From Blautia parvula (GTDB lineage Bacteria > Bacillota > Clostridia > Lachnospirales > Lachnospiraceae): a DNA stretch of 64,000 nt. Below, in pieces: positions 34,316 to 43,169 of this stretch. The translations under genes were made by a program, and so were the position numbers. The DNA lies in the NCBI RefSeq assembly GCF_020215665.1, contig NZ_CP084061.1:620001-684000 (forward strand), written 5' to 3'. Within the stretch, counting starts at the first letter, position 1, and each line of letters begins with the position of its first letter. Below the pieces are notes generated by a model that did no database searches, was not told the DNA's origin, and worked only from the letters and a program-made list of their open reading frames with translations.

Positions 34316-35608
34316 CTATTTCAGAGGAAATTTAACAGTAAAAGTAGCACCTCCACCAGCAGTATCATTGATAATGATAATACCGTTCAGCATTTGAGTT
34401 AATTCTTTGGCGATACTTAGTCCCAGTCCAAAATTCGATTTGTTCGTATGGGACTTGTCGCCACTATAAAATCGGTCAAAGATATACTGCTTATCTTCAT
34501 CAGAAATGCCTTGCCCGTGGTCTACCACAGAAAAAGCAATATTTTTTTCGGTGGCGATTACTTCTATCTCTATTAAAGAATTATTCTTGGAATGTTGAAT
34601 GGCATTATCCATAAAGACACACAAGATTTGAAATAATCGGTCTTTGTCGGTAAACATAGCAGGATAACTTTCCTCGGATAAATGCAGTTTTAGTTCTAAA
34701 TTCTGCTTCATGCAGACAGGTTCGTAGGTTTCATATAACGTAATGAGCAAGGTATCTATATTAATTGTGCTTTTATGCAATGTCCATGTTTTAGCGTCGG
34801 AAGAAGCCAAAAGCAACATATCTTTGACTAAACGGGATAACCGCATACATTCAAAATCTATGGTCTGTATGGCTTGCTTTGCCTGCTCGTTTAAGGAAAC
34901 ATTATCAAGAAGCATATCCGTGTTGGAAATCATAACAGCAAGTGGAGATTTTAATTCATGGGACGCTGTTGCAACAAAATCTTTTTGGCTTTGCAGTATT
35001 CGTTCCGTTGGAGCAAACGACTTTTTCAGCAGATAACGGGTTAGCATGATAACAACGATACAAGCCAAAAGCCAGATAAGAAGATATATTGGCAATGTCT
35101 TTTGTAAAATATCCGTCAAACTGGCTGTCTGATAAAGAAAGGTTGCATGATATACGGTATCATTTGCTGTCCTAATTGTAGCAGGAATAACAAAATAAGT
35201 ATCGTGATGTTTTCCTCTTATTTCCAGAAAACCGCCTTGTGAAGTTGTGTTGCTTTCTGTTTGTGATAATGGCTGTGTAGAAATCTGCTTTTCTACATCA
35301 TGCAACAGATTGTTCGCAGAAGTTGGAAATGGGAAATCACTCTGATAAATGGTATTCCCTTTTGTATCGCTAATCAAGGAAAAAATATGATAACTTTCTT
35401 CGTAGGCTTTAAGTTCCTTATCCATATCCGAAGAAGCACTTTCCACTTGATAAATCAGTAAGGTTGTTAGTCTTTGAAACAAGGTACTTTCGTTGATTTT
35501 TTCCGTATGAACGGTATTTGCAACGACAAAGGAAATCACAAGGGTAATAATCAGCATAACAGAACTTGCAAACAGAATATGAAGTTTTCGGTATAAATTA
35601 TTTAACAT
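34316..35608 (-). CDS. Two-component sensor histidine kinase
   Basis: 430 residues. A first membrane segment (about 10-30), an extracytoplasmic sensor loop of about 130 residues and a second segment (IYLLIWLLACIVVIMLTRYLL, about 173-193) precede the H-box ATASHELKSPLAVM (phospho-His at about 218), the N-box FMDNAIQHSK, DHGQGISDED and the G2 segment FGLGLSIAKEL. The start overlaps the end of the regulator gene by 7 bases; the two form an operon divergent from the ABC transporter they probably control. Confidence 0.92.
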   Translation of the reverse strand: MLNNLYRKLHILFASSVMLIITLVISFVVANTVHTEKINESTLFQRLTTLLIYQVESASSDMDKELKAYEESYHIFSLISDTKGNTIYQSDFPFPTSANNLLHDVEKQISTQPLSQTESNTTSQGGFLEIRGKHHDTYFVIPATIRTANDTVYHATFLYQTASLTDILQKTLPIYLLIWLLACIVVIMLTRYLLKKSFAPTERILQSQKDFVATASHELKSPLAVMISNTDMLLDNVSLNEQAKQAIQTIDFECMRLSRLVKDMLLLASSDAKTWTLHKSTINIDTLLITLYETYEPVCMKQNLELKLHLSEESYPAMFTDKDRLFQILCVFMDNAIQHSKNNSLIEIEVIATEKNIAFSVVDHGQGISDEDKQYIFDRFYSGDKSHTNKSNFGLGLSIAKELTQMLNGIIIINDTAGGGATFTVKFPLK

Positions 35609-36288
35609 GTTTCTTTCTCCAGTTTGTACCCTGCACCGTAGACCGTTGTTATTTTACAGGAACTTTTTAACTCTTTTAGGCGTTTTCGCAGAAAAGAAAT
35701 GTAACTGTCTACATTGCCAGTTTCTACCTCGGAAGAACTGCCCCAGATTTTAAGGATTAGCTGTTCACGGGAAAATAGTGTTTCTGGGTTCTGCATAAAT
35801 ACAAAAGTCAATTCGGTTTCCTTTGAAGTTAATAAAAGAGAATTATTTGGTGTGGATAAGGTTCTGCTGTCTTTATCGAAAGTCAAATCTCCATATTGTA
35901 ATTTAGACGATAACTGAATATTGGCAGGTCGCCTTGTCAATGCCCGAACCCTTGCAAGCAATTCTTTGATATGAAATGGCTTTACTAAGTAATCATCAGC
36001 ACCGCCGTCTAAACCCTCCACCCGATTGTCAAGGGTACTCATGGCAGTAATGATAAGGATAGGAATAGATATTCCTTTTCTACGCATAGATTTTATGATT
36101 GTTAAGCCGTCAATAATCGGTAGCATACGGTCTACAATGGCGAGGTCATAAGCATAGTCTGTATTTAAAGCGTACAGCATAGCGGTTTCCCCGTCATTGC
36201 AACAATCAACCATATAGTTTTCTTTTTCGAGAGAAATTTTTATATTTTTACATAACTCTAAATCATCTTCCAGAAGAAGTATTTTCAT
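35602..36288 (-). CDS. OmpR-family response regulator
   Basis: 228 residues. Receiver domain with EDD (7-9), the phospho-acceptor Asp in LAIVDRMLP (about residue 53) and Lys in LVKPF (about 104); C-terminal winged helix with VETGNVDSYISFLRKRLKEL and TVYGAGYKL. Partner of the overlapping kinase. AAAGGATTG ribosome site. Likely binds the inverted repeat at 36342-36395. Confidence 0.93.
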   Translation of the reverse strand: MKILLLEDDLELCKNIKISLEKENYMVDCCNDGETAMLYALNTDYAYDLAIVDRMLPIIDGLTIIKSMRRKGISIPILIITAMSTLDNRVEGLDGGADDYLVKPFHIKELLARVRALTRRPANIQLSSKLQYGDLTFDKDSRTLSTPNNSLLLTSKETELTFVFMQNPETLFSREQLILKIWGSSSEVETGNVDSYISFLRKRLKELKSSCKITTVYGAGYKLEKETC

Positions 36289-36341
36289 AATGTATCAATC
36301 CTTTTCTATATAAATTATAGACAGTATAACAGAAAAGTCTG

Positions 36342-36395
36342 TAAAAATCCTCTAAAAAATGATGATGATTTTCTTACTTTTTTACAGGATTTTTA
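36342..36395. promoter_or_regulatory. Divergent regulatory region with 10-bp inverted repeat
   Basis: TAAAAATCCT (36342-36351) and AGGATTTTTA (36386-36395) are a perfect inverted pair between the response regulator and lipoprotein genes. Weak -35 but recognisable -10 boxes lie on each side (minus-strand TATACT near 36323-36328; plus-strand TACAAT at 36410-36415), as expected for activator-dependent promoters. Confidence 0.55.
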
Positions 36396-36450
36396 GAATG
36401 GTTTGCTCTTACAATAGGGGCATATCAAACAAGAAAGGTGGAATACAAAA

Positions 36451-36945
36451 ATGAAAAAAACAAACATCAGTAAATTTGTAGCAGTTGGATTATGTATCTG
36501 TGCATTGACGGGGTGTGGTGCAAGTCCAGATGAAAAACCAGATACGTCTAATCCTATTGTCAATTCTAATACGAATGAAGAAAATGCAAATGGTTCTTCA
36601 GAAAATAAAGGAAACGATATATTAGAGTCTGCTAATTTGATGGGAAGTGTTTTGGAGTTTACAGACAATGGTTGTTCCGTAAGTCAAGCAAGAGAAATTG
36701 AGGGGGGAGCTGGAATAAAATCGGAAGCAGCGGGATTGGAAAATAAAGACAATGCTGTTTCTGTAACCTATAACCCAGATTGTGAATTTGTCATTGCCAC
36801 AGTAAATGCACAGTCTGGTGTTAGGAATGTAACAACGGGTTCTATATCCGATGTAAAGAAACAATCAAATGTATATCTTTATGGAGAGTTTGCGGACACA
36901 AATCATTTCAATGCAACAAAGGTTGTCATAGCTCGTTGGGAATAG
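36451..36945 (+). CDS. Lipoprotein of the two-component/ABC locus
   Basis: 164 residues. Signal peptide with lipobox LTGC (Cys at residue 22), an N/S/E-rich linker (about 28-55), then a small beta-rich domain (about 60-164, ending HFNATKVVIARW). No known family, but position first in the regulated operon suggests a substrate-binding or sensing partner of the ABC transporter. AAAGGTGG ribosome site. Confidence 0.75.
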   Translation: MKKTNISKFVAVGLCICALTGCGASPDEKPDTSNPIVNSNTNEENANGSSENKGNDILESANLMGSVLEFTDNGCSVSQAREIEGGAGIKSEAAGLENKDNAVSVTYNPDCEFVIATVNAQSGVRNVTTGSISDVKKQSNVYLYGEFADTNHFNATKVVIARWE

Positions 36946-36956
36946 AGGTGTGAAGT

Positions 36957-38180
36957 ATGAAGTTTTATCAACTTGGTTTTCGCTATTTACAGCGAAAAAA
37001 AGGAAAAACCATTCTTCTGTTGATTGTTTTGATACTTGTAAACAGTATGATTTTAGGTACAAGCATGATTTTAAGGACTACAAATGAGTCCAAACAAGCC
37101 ATGCAGGAAAAGACAAATTCTAAGATTGTGGCTGAAATTACAAGTAAGGACAGCAAGATAACAGAGAATGAAGTAAACAAGATTGAAATGCTGGAAGATG
37201 TTTCAGCTATCAACCGTATCGGCAGGCAAGATGTATTTCCAGCTAGTTTTGCTCCAGTTACTCTCAATACTTCTACCAAAGAGGAAAATTTGAAAATAGC
37301 GTTGCTCTCCTATGATGATTTGGAAAAGGACAGCCCTTTTTCAGAAATGCAGTACCGCTTATCTTCTGGCGATTATATCAAACACGAGAAAAAAGGTGCT
37401 GTTATCAATGCGAACCTTGCAAATCAAAATGAGCTAAGAGTTGGAGATACGATTGAATTAAGTACAGAAAACGGAACAAAAGTATCTGTTCAGATTATTG
37501 GAATTTTCATGTCCGCAGGAAATGTGGAAAAAGACCAGCCAACAGAAACTACGGCAGTCAATCGAATAGAAAATCAAATCTTTATTGACAACAGCACTTA
37601 TAAAGAATTGTTCAAAGAAGCTGAATTTGAAAAACTCTGCGTTTATTCAAAAAGACCAGAAAAATTAGATGTGTTGGAAACCAGCCTGCAAAAAATATTC
37701 GGAAATGATGTAGAACTTAGTACCTCAGATACCCTTTATCAACAGATGTCTGCCCCATTAGAGCAAATCAGTAAGGTGGCAAATCTTATGCTGGTACTTA
37801 CCTTGATAACTGGTACGGTGGTTGTTTCCTTGCTGTTATGTATGTGGATGAGAACAAGACAAAAGGAAGTGGCAATCTTTATGAGTCTAGGTAAAGCAAA
37901 AAGTGAAATTTTCCTGCAAACTTTATTAGAAGCAGGGAGTGTCTTTACGCTTTCGGTTTTAGGAGCAACAGCCATTGGTAAATTATTCTCGGGCGTTTTG
38001 CAAAACATCATTACCAGTTCAGAAAGCGTAACAGAAAATCTGAAAGTGGTGTTGCAGATACAAGATATTGGAATGTTGTTCCTTTTAGGTGGTGCAGTTA
38101 TTCTGGTGGCATTGTGTTGCTCCATTCTTCCCATATTACGAGCAAACCCAAAAGATATATTAGCGAAAATGGAGGGATAG
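36957..38180 (+). CDS. FtsX/MacB-type ABC transporter permease (first)
   Basis: 407 residues. One N-terminal membrane segment (ILLLIVLILVNSMILGTSMIL), a large extracytoplasmic domain (about 45-265) and three C-terminal membrane segments with the FtsX pattern (RQKEVAIFMSLGKAKSEIF; ILRANPKDILAKMEG at the end). Typical of peptide-exporting or peptide-sensing ABC systems such as Vex and MacB. GAGGTGTGAAGT precedes the ATG. Confidence 0.9.
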   Translation: MKFYQLGFRYLQRKKGKTILLLIVLILVNSMILGTSMILRTTNESKQAMQEKTNSKIVAEITSKDSKITENEVNKIEMLEDVSAINRIGRQDVFPASFAPVTLNTSTKEENLKIALLSYDDLEKDSPFSEMQYRLSSGDYIKHEKKGAVINANLANQNELRVGDTIELSTENGTKVSVQIIGIFMSAGNVEKDQPTETTAVNRIENQIFIDNSTYKELFKEAEFEKLCVYSKRPEKLDVLETSLQKIFGNDVELSTSDTLYQQMSAPLEQISKVANLMLVLTLITGTVVVSLLLCMWMRTRQKEVAIFMSLGKAKSEIFLQTLLEAGSVFTLSVLGATAIGKLFSGVLQNIITSSESVTENLKVVLQIQDIGMLFLLGGAVILVALCCSILPILRANPKDILAKMEG

Positions 38181-38183
38181 TAC

Positions 38184-39626
38184 ATGAATTTTTTTGGATT
38201 GGCAAGGCGTTCTGTGTTCAGAAAGCCCGTAAAAAGTATTCTCTTATTGTTGATTGTTTTTGCAATCAGTACCCTGCTTCTTGCAGGTGTAGCGAGCAAA
38301 AATGCCAGTGTTGAGGTGCAGGATAAAACCAGACAAGCCATAGGAGCAGGCTTTCTTTTAGAAAGAAATGCAGAGTACCGAACAAAACGAGTTCGTGAAT
38401 GCTCAGAAAAGATTGGTAATAAGGAAGGTAGTTTTGGAGGGTATCATCAAAAGAAAGTAGTTGTTAATGGTTCGGAGGGCTGGTCAGGCTCGACAACAAA
38501 CGAATTTGAAACCTTAGATATAAAAGATATTCAGAAACTGGCAAAAACAAAAGGAATTGCTGATTACAATCTTACAACAGCAATTACAGCCGTAAACCCT
38601 GTAAATTTCAAAAGAATTGAAGATAAGGATGTAGACCAAAACGTAGATGTTGGCGGTGTAAGTTTAATTGGAAACAAAGATATGAAACTTGACAGAAATG
38701 TTTTGTCTGGCAATCTGCATATCAAAGAGGGACGAATGATAACCCCAGAGGATAAAGATATGTGTGTCATTTCAGAGGAACTGTCAAAGCAAAATAATCT
38801 GAAAATCGGCGATAAAATTTCTTTTAATGATTACCATGATACTGAAAATTCAAAGGTATCAGAAGCCGAGATTGTTGGAATTTATCAAGTGGATCAAAAG
38901 ATGTCCCCACTTATGCAGGGAGATACTTACCGTTCGGAAAATGTAATATTTACGGATTTGAGATTTCCAGAAAAGGCAGAGGGTGAAACAAGTCCTTTAT
39001 ATGAAAAGGCATATTTCAAAGTGGAAGATGTGGAAGCTTACGACGAAGTAAAAGAAAATCTGCAAAAAGTAGACATCAACTGGGAGCAATATGATTTGAT
39101 TGACAATAACGGAAATTCCGAAACCATGTCCTCAAACTTCAATGATTTAGCAAAAGTAAGCGAAATGATGATATTGGTAATCTCTGTTGCAAGTTTTGTT
39201 ATCCTTGTTTTAGTATTTCTTTTCTGGCTGAAAAATCGAGTGCAGGAAGTCGGCATTTTCTTATCTCTCGGTGTTCCGAAATTCAGAATTATCGGGCAGA
39301 TTTGGAGTGAAGCGATTATGATTGCTGTTCTTTCCCTTATGCTATCCTTTGCTGTCGCTCCTGCCGTTTCCAAAGTAACTGCAAATTATCTGGTATCACA
39401 GCAGGTTCAGCAAATGCAGGAAGAAGAAAAAAATAACGAGGGAAAAGTATCCACAGAATATGTTGCACCAAAGCAGGACGTGCAGAATATCAGCGTAGAG
39501 GTTACGCCAGAAATGTATCTGTTGGACGGTGTAAGTGTTCTTGTGTTGATAACGGCTTCTGTTCTGGTATCTGGAATTGTAATACTAAAGAGAAACCCGA
39601 AAGATATTTTATCGGAAATGAGTTAG
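38184..39626 (+). CDS. FtsX/MacB-type ABC transporter permease (second)
   Basis: 480 residues, same layout as the first permease with a larger extracytoplasmic domain (about 45-325) and an insertion of charged residues between the last two membrane segments. FtsX motifs are RVQEVGIFLSLGVPKFRIIG and the final KRNPKDILSEMS. Two unequal permeases plus one separate ATPase resemble the Vex1/Vex3 arrangement of pneumococcus, by inference. Confidence 0.9.
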   Translation: MNFFGLARRSVFRKPVKSILLLLIVFAISTLLLAGVASKNASVEVQDKTRQAIGAGFLLERNAEYRTKRVRECSEKIGNKEGSFGGYHQKKVVVNGSEGWSGSTTNEFETLDIKDIQKLAKTKGIADYNLTTAITAVNPVNFKRIEDKDVDQNVDVGGVSLIGNKDMKLDRNVLSGNLHIKEGRMITPEDKDMCVISEELSKQNNLKIGDKISFNDYHDTENSKVSEAEIVGIYQVDQKMSPLMQGDTYRSENVIFTDLRFPEKAEGETSPLYEKAYFKVEDVEAYDEVKENLQKVDINWEQYDLIDNNGNSETMSSNFNDLAKVSEMMILVISVASFVILVLVFLFWLKNRVQEVGIFLSLGVPKFRIIGQIWSEAIMIAVLSLMLSFAVAPAVSKVTANYLVSQQVQQMQEEEKNNEGKVSTEYVAPKQDVQNISVEVTPEMYLLDGVSVLVLITASVLVSGIVILKRNPKDILSEMS

Positions 39627-39639
39627 GAGGACGACGAAA

Positions 39640-40275
39640 ATGTTAGAAGTAAAGAATGTAAGCTATGCTTACAAAACAAAAAAAGATAAAACCATTTTGA
39701 ATAATGTATCTGCTACTTTCGAGGAGGGTATTTTTTATACTATTGTCGGTCCGAGTGGTGCAGGAAAAACAACACTCTTATCGTTGTTAGCAGGCTTAGA
39801 CACAGCGGTAAAAGGGACTGTCCTTTGCAATGGCGAGGACATTACAAAAAAAGGGCTGAATTACCACAGAAAGCATAATATCTCATTGGTATTTCAAAAT
39901 TATAATCTGATTGATTATTTGACAACGGTTGAAAATGTCAAATTAGGTGGTAGTGGAAATGCTGAAAAATTATTGGAAGAAGTCGGCATTGGAAAAGAAT
40001 ACTGGCAGAGAAATGTATTGCAACTATCTGGCGGACAGCAACAGCGTGTAGCGATTGCAAGAGCATTAGCCAGCGACGCTCATGTACTTTTGGCAGACGA
40101 ACCGACGGGAAATCTTGACGAAACTACCGCTGATGAAATCATTGCTTTGCTGAAAAAGACTGCACATGAATTAGGAAAATGTGTTGTTGTGGTTACACAC
40201 AGTAAGCATTTGGCAGAAGAAGCCGACGAAATCTTAGAAATTAAAAACGGTGCAATTTCTTTTCTGTCTGATTAA
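39640..40275 (+). CDS. ABC transporter ATP-binding protein (MacB/LolD type)
   Basis: 211 residues. Walker A GPSGAGKTTLL (about 38-48), signature LSGGQQQRVAIARALA (about 128-143), Walker B VLLADEPTGNLDE (about 149-161) and H-loop VVTHS. Energises the two FtsX-type permeases upstream. AGGAGGACGACG ribosome site. Last gene of the divergent operon. Confidence 0.93.
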   Translation: MLEVKNVSYAYKTKKDKTILNNVSATFEEGIFYTIVGPSGAGKTTLLSLLAGLDTAVKGTVLCNGEDITKKGLNYHRKHNISLVFQNYNLIDYLTTVENVKLGGSGNAEKLLEEVGIGKEYWQRNVLQLSGGQQQRVAIARALASDAHVLLADEPTGNLDETTADEIIALLKKTAHELGKCVVVVTHSKHLAEEADEILEIKNGAISFLSD

Positions 40276-40306
40276 ATTAGAATAGTGCCGTAAAGGAGTT
40301 GTCATT

Positions 40307-40345
40307 ATGGAATATTTTAGATATACCTCGACGCAATCAGTTTAA
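40307..40345 (+). CDS. 12-codon leader peptide ORF
   Basis: MEYFRYTSTQSV-stop with AAAGGAG eight bases upstream, followed 43 bases later by a hairpin terminator and then, past a second stem, by the orf7 sigma-like gene. The arrangement is that of translational attenuation. Too short for standard gene finding; not proven. Confidence 0.5.
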   Translation: MEYFRYTSTQSV

Positions 40346-40387
40346 ACCTAACGGCATTTTTATAACAACTGAATATAGCACAGTTTT

Positions 40388-40427
40388 AAAAGCTCGTACA
40401 GACTATATGTTTTGTGCGGGCTTTTTT
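40388..40427 (+). terminator. Terminator/attenuator before orf7
   Basis: A 12-bp stem (40388-40399 with 40413-40424, two G:U pairs) ending in six T. It closes the ABC operon and may attenuate orf7-orf8 expression. Confidence 0.75.
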
Positions 40428-40549
40428 CATGCCAGAAAAAAATTTTTTAAAGTTTTCTCGATTTTGGTTACGCTGTCCCCCACTTTCAACGCGGTATATA
40501 TGAAAAGGGGCAGACACCTCTTTTCGACTAGCGAAAGGAGGTGAGGAAA

Positions 40550-40990
40550 ATGAAACCGTCAGAACTACAAGAAAAAACCTGTCATCAATTCGATTGTGCT
40601 ATTAAAACAGTTATACGTCATAGAGCGATTGACTTCTATCGAGCGATACGTCGTTCAGAGAAAAAAGAAATGCCATTCGCCGAAATTATGGACGACCTCT
40701 TAAATTCCATAGGTACAGAAGATACATATTCTACGGATTATGTTGCGGTATTTGAAGTCTGTGGAGAAAAAGTATCAATCGAAGATGAACAACTGGCTCG
40801 TGCATTGAAAGCTATTGAAGAACGAAAGCGTAATATCGTTTTACAGTATTTTTTCATTGGCGACACGGACACTTACATTGGGAAAATGCTTGACTGTTCC
40901 AGAGCGAATGTAACGAAGTGCAGAATACAAGCACTAGACAAGTTAAAGCAACTGATTGAGGAGGAAAAAGAAAAATGCCAAAAGAGCTGA
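40550..40990 (+). CDS. Orf7-like sigma-70 region 4-type regulator
   Basis: 146 residues. N-terminal KTVIRHRAIDFYRAIRR and a C-terminal helix-turn-helix (TYIGKMLDCSRANVTKCRIQALDKL, about 110-134) as in Tn916 Orf7, which controls transcription of excision and transfer genes. The ATG at 40550 has AAGGAGGTG 7 bases upstream; the GTG at 40541 is inside that site. Overlaps orf8 by 16 bases. Confidence 0.85.
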   Translation: MKPSELQEKTCHQFDCAIKTVIRHRAIDFYRAIRRSEKKEMPFAEIMDDLLNSIGTEDTYSTDYVAVFEVCGEKVSIEDEQLARALKAIEERKRNIVLQYFFIGDTDTYIGKMLDCSRANVTKCRIQALDKLKQLIEEEKEKCQKS

Positions 40991-41208
40991 CACCGACTTT
41001 CACGGTTATTTCCAAAGCCTGCGACGGCGACGAAACAGCAATTTCAAAAATCTTGGAATTTTATGACCCATATATCAATCAGTGTTGTATGCGTCCGTTT
41101 TACGACGATAACAACAACTTACGTCTTGCGGTAGATTTGGAAATGAAAGGTTTTATCAAAGAAGCGATTATTCGTAAAATATTAAACTTTGATATTAAAC
41201 GCTTCTAA
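40975..41208 (+). CDS. Orf8-like helix-turn-helix protein
   Basis: 77 residues, MPKELTPTFTVISKACDGD..., with FYDPYINQCCMRPFYDDNNNLRLAVD in the middle, typical of the conjugative-transposon helix-turn-helix family (Orf8 of Tn916). It works with Orf7 in regulation by family knowledge. GAGGAGGAAAAAG precedes the ATG inside orf7. Confidence 0.85.
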   Translation: MPKELTPTFTVISKACDGDETAISKILEFYDPYINQCCMRPFYDDNNNLRLAVDLEMKGFIKEAIIRKILNFDIKRF

Positions 41209-41522
41209 TTCATATTGGGATTGATTATGCCCGTCTGGTCTTTGACAACTGAATAAAGCAGACAGATACGTTTGTGAGATAGCAAGCCACGGGGACTGTA
41301 CGCCATGACCTTTCCAAAAGAAAGCGAGCGACCCACGCAGTGATCCGAGAGCGACTGTTGGAATAGTCGTTTTGCCACGACCTATCCTCACAGAATAATG
41401 ATACGTCCGCATGGTGCGGTTCTGCCCACAAGAATGGGAATAGTTGAGATACTAACGGAGCTTTCCAAAGCCGTTTGTCTGCTTGTAAAAAAATGACACA
41501 CAGTAAAGGGGGTGCATAGATT
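41209..41522 (+). other. Regulatory gap between orf8 and xis
   Basis: 314 bases without a convincing gene. A TTGACA at about 41243-41248 may be a -35 box, though the matching -10 is poor. A CGACT/AGTCG hairpin followed by TTTT (about 41353-41377) looks like a weak terminator. A second stem (ACGGAGCTTT/AAAGCCGT, about 41456-41475) lies just before xis. Probably controls xis-int. Confidence 0.45.
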
Positions 41523-41726
41523 ATGAACAATACTGATGTGCCTATCTGGGAAAAATATACGCTGACGATTGAAGAAGCGTCTAAATACTTCCGCATTGGC
41601 GAAAAGAAATTGCGTAAATTAGCCGAAGAAAATCTTGACGCTGGCTGGGTTATCGTGAACGGTAATCGTATTCAGATAAAGCGAAAACAATTTGAAAAAA
41701 TCATAGATACATTGGACGAAATCTAA
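41523..41726 (+). CDS. xis: Excisionase of Tn916 family
   Basis: 67 residues, winged-helix type ([25 protein letters not shown]), full family length. It binds near the ends and directs integrase towards excision. AAAGGGGGTG ribosome site. The stop codon is 77 bases before the integrase start, in the same operon. Confidence 0.93.
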   Translation: MNNTDVPIWEKYTLTIEEASKYFRIGEKKLRKLAEENLDAGWVIVNGNRIQIKRKQFEKIIDTLDEI

Positions 41727-41803
41727 TGTCATTGAGCCGTAGATATGGTATAATATTAATAGCGTATCACGGCTCATTCCATGACGGAAAGGAGCTTTAC
41801 ACT

Positions 41804-42994
41804 ATGTCTAATGTGAAACGAAAAGACAGTAAAAATCGCAATTTGCGTAATGGAGAGAGCCAGCGAAAAGACGGAAGATACGTTTATAAATATACCGATA
41901 TATACGGAAAGCCACAATTTATCTATTCTTGGAAACTTGTACCGACAGACAAGACACCTGCTGGAAAGCGTGATGATATATCGTTGAGGGAAAAAGAAGC
42001 ACAGATAAAAAAAGACCTTAACGACGGTATCGACACAGTCGGCGGTAAAATGACAGTCTGCCAGCTCTACGACAAGAAGAACAGTCAAAGAAAGAACATC
42101 AAAAGGGCTACTGAAAAAGGACGACAGTATCTTATGAACGCTCTGAAAAATGACCCATTGGGTATGAGGGCGATTGATACGGTTAAGCAGTCGGACGCTA
42201 AAGAATGGGCTATCAGAATGAGCGAAAAAGGATATGCCTATAAAACGATTGATAACTATAAACGTTCCTTGAAAGCGTCATTTTACATGGCAATACAAGA
42301 CGACTGTATCAGAAAGAACCCATTTGAATTTAAGTTAAGTGATGTTCTGGAAGATGATACCGAACAGAAAGTTATCCTTACACCAGAGCAGGAAGAACGC
42401 CTGCTTGCCTTTATGGAAAAGGACAAGATTTACAGTAAGTATTATGATGAGGTTGTGCTTCTGCTGGAAACGGGACTTCGTATTTCTGAATTTTGCGGAC
42501 TGACGACGCATATTGATATGCAGAACAGAGTACTCAATATAGACCACCAGTTATTGAAAGATAGCGAAATGGGTTACTATATTGAAACGCCAAAGACCAA
42601 AAACGGAAAACGGGAACTTCCATTGACAGAACGGGCTTATCAAGCAATCCAAAGAATACTAAAGAACAGAGGAAAGGCACAACCGCTGATTGTAGGTGGT
42701 TACAGCAATTTCCTATTCCTAAATCGTGAGGGTTTGCCTAAAGTTGCAGGAAACTATGAGGGCATGGTGCGAGGGCTGATTAAGAAGTATAACAAGTATC
42801 ACACGGACAAGCTACCGAACATCACACCACATTCATTCAGACATACTTATTGTACGAATATGGCAAACAGAGGAATGAACCCAAATACTCTGCAATATCT
42901 CATGGGACACGCTAACATAACCATGACACTTGGCTATTACGCACACGGCACATTTCAATCTGCAAAAGCAGAACTGGAAAGACTGGCTTGTTAA
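41804..42994 (+). CDS. int: Tyrosine integrase of Tn916 family
   Basis: 396 residues. The N-terminal arm-binding domain (RKDGRYVYKYTDIYGKPQFIYSWK) is followed by the core-binding and catalytic domains with Arg in TGLRISEFCG (about 224-233), HSFRHTYCTNMANRG with the H-x-x-R pair, and the Tyr nucleophile in MTLGYYAHGTF. The ATG at 41804 (AAAGGAG upstream) gives the usual N terminus; 26 codons upstream are not conserved. Catalyses excision and integration at T-rich/A-rich sites. Confidence 0.96.
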   Translation: MSNVKRKDSKNRNLRNGESQRKDGRYVYKYTDIYGKPQFIYSWKLVPTDKTPAGKRDDISLREKEAQIKKDLNDGIDTVGGKMTVCQLYDKKNSQRKNIKRATEKGRQYLMNALKNDPLGMRAIDTVKQSDAKEWAIRMSEKGYAYKTIDNYKRSLKASFYMAIQDDCIRKNPFEFKLSDVLEDDTEQKVILTPEQEERLLAFMEKDKIYSKYYDEVVLLLETGLRISEFCGLTTHIDMQNRVLNIDHQLLKDSEMGYYIETPKTKNGKRELPLTERAYQAIQRILKNRGKAQPLIVGGYSNFLFLNREGLPKVAGNYEGMVRGLIKKYNKYHTDKLPNITPHSFRHTYCTNMANRGMNPNTLQYLMGHANITMTLGYYAHGTFQSAKAELERLAC

Positions 42995-43007
42995 TATCGG
43001 AGCTTAT

Positions 43008-43028
43008 ATTTACTACTCATTTACTACT
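43008..43028 (+). repeat. Right integrase arm-site repeat
   Basis: Tandem ATTTACTACT units, 20 of 21 bases identical to the left copy at 12642 and in the same orientation. Confidence 0.75.
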
Positions 43029-43143
43029 TTTGGTTGCATTTTCATGCTGGTAAATGCCAGCTTATGCAAGGTATCTTCCAAAAAGAAAATACCGATAAAG
43101 CCCTAAAATACGGGATATATCGGCATTTACCAACTTATGAAAA

Positions 43144-43169
43144 GATAATCAGAAATTTAGTAAGTTTTT
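43144..43169 (-). repeat. Right terminal inverted repeat of the ICE
   Basis: Inverted partner (21/26) of 12568-12593; it ends in TTTTT directly before the coupling sequence CGCTG. Confidence 0.92.

Larger units (their letters stand above)
12568..43169 (+). mobile_element. Tn916-family integrative and conjugative element, 30.6 kb, complete
   Basis: Bounded by 26-bp imperfect inverted repeats, with 5-bp unlike coupling sequences outside (CAGCT left, CGCTG right) in a T5-N5-A6 target, the hallmark of Tn916-type integration. Tyrosine integrase and excisionase are at the right end. Between the ends lie orf23/22/21/20, TcpD, ArdA, orf17/16/15/14/13, orf7 and orf8 homologues in Tn916 order. All backbone frames are intact, so it is probably mobile. 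tet(M) is absent; cargo consists of passenger cassettes, a TetR/ABC exporter, and a two-component/ABC system. Confidence 0.95.

Noticed and set aside
31600-40275. tet(M) or another classical resistance gene in the usual Tn916 cargo position
   Set aside because: All frames here are explained by a TetR/ABC exporter and a two-component/ABC locus; no ribosomal protection protein, methylase or beta-lactamase motif is present.
40299-40544. 81-codon frame before orf7
   Set aside because: It starts at a poor site, passes through the attenuator hairpin, and a shorter frame with a real ribosome site (40307-40345) lies inside it in a different frame.
41225-41596. Minus-strand 123-codon frame between orf8 and xis
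   Set aside because: Overlaps the start of xis, has no ribosome site, and its composition is that of a shadow frame.
12642-43028. The ATTTACTACT repeats as the ends of the element
   Set aside because: They are direct, not inverted, and lie 74 and 141 bases inside the true 26-bp inverted ends, fitting integrase arm sites instead.
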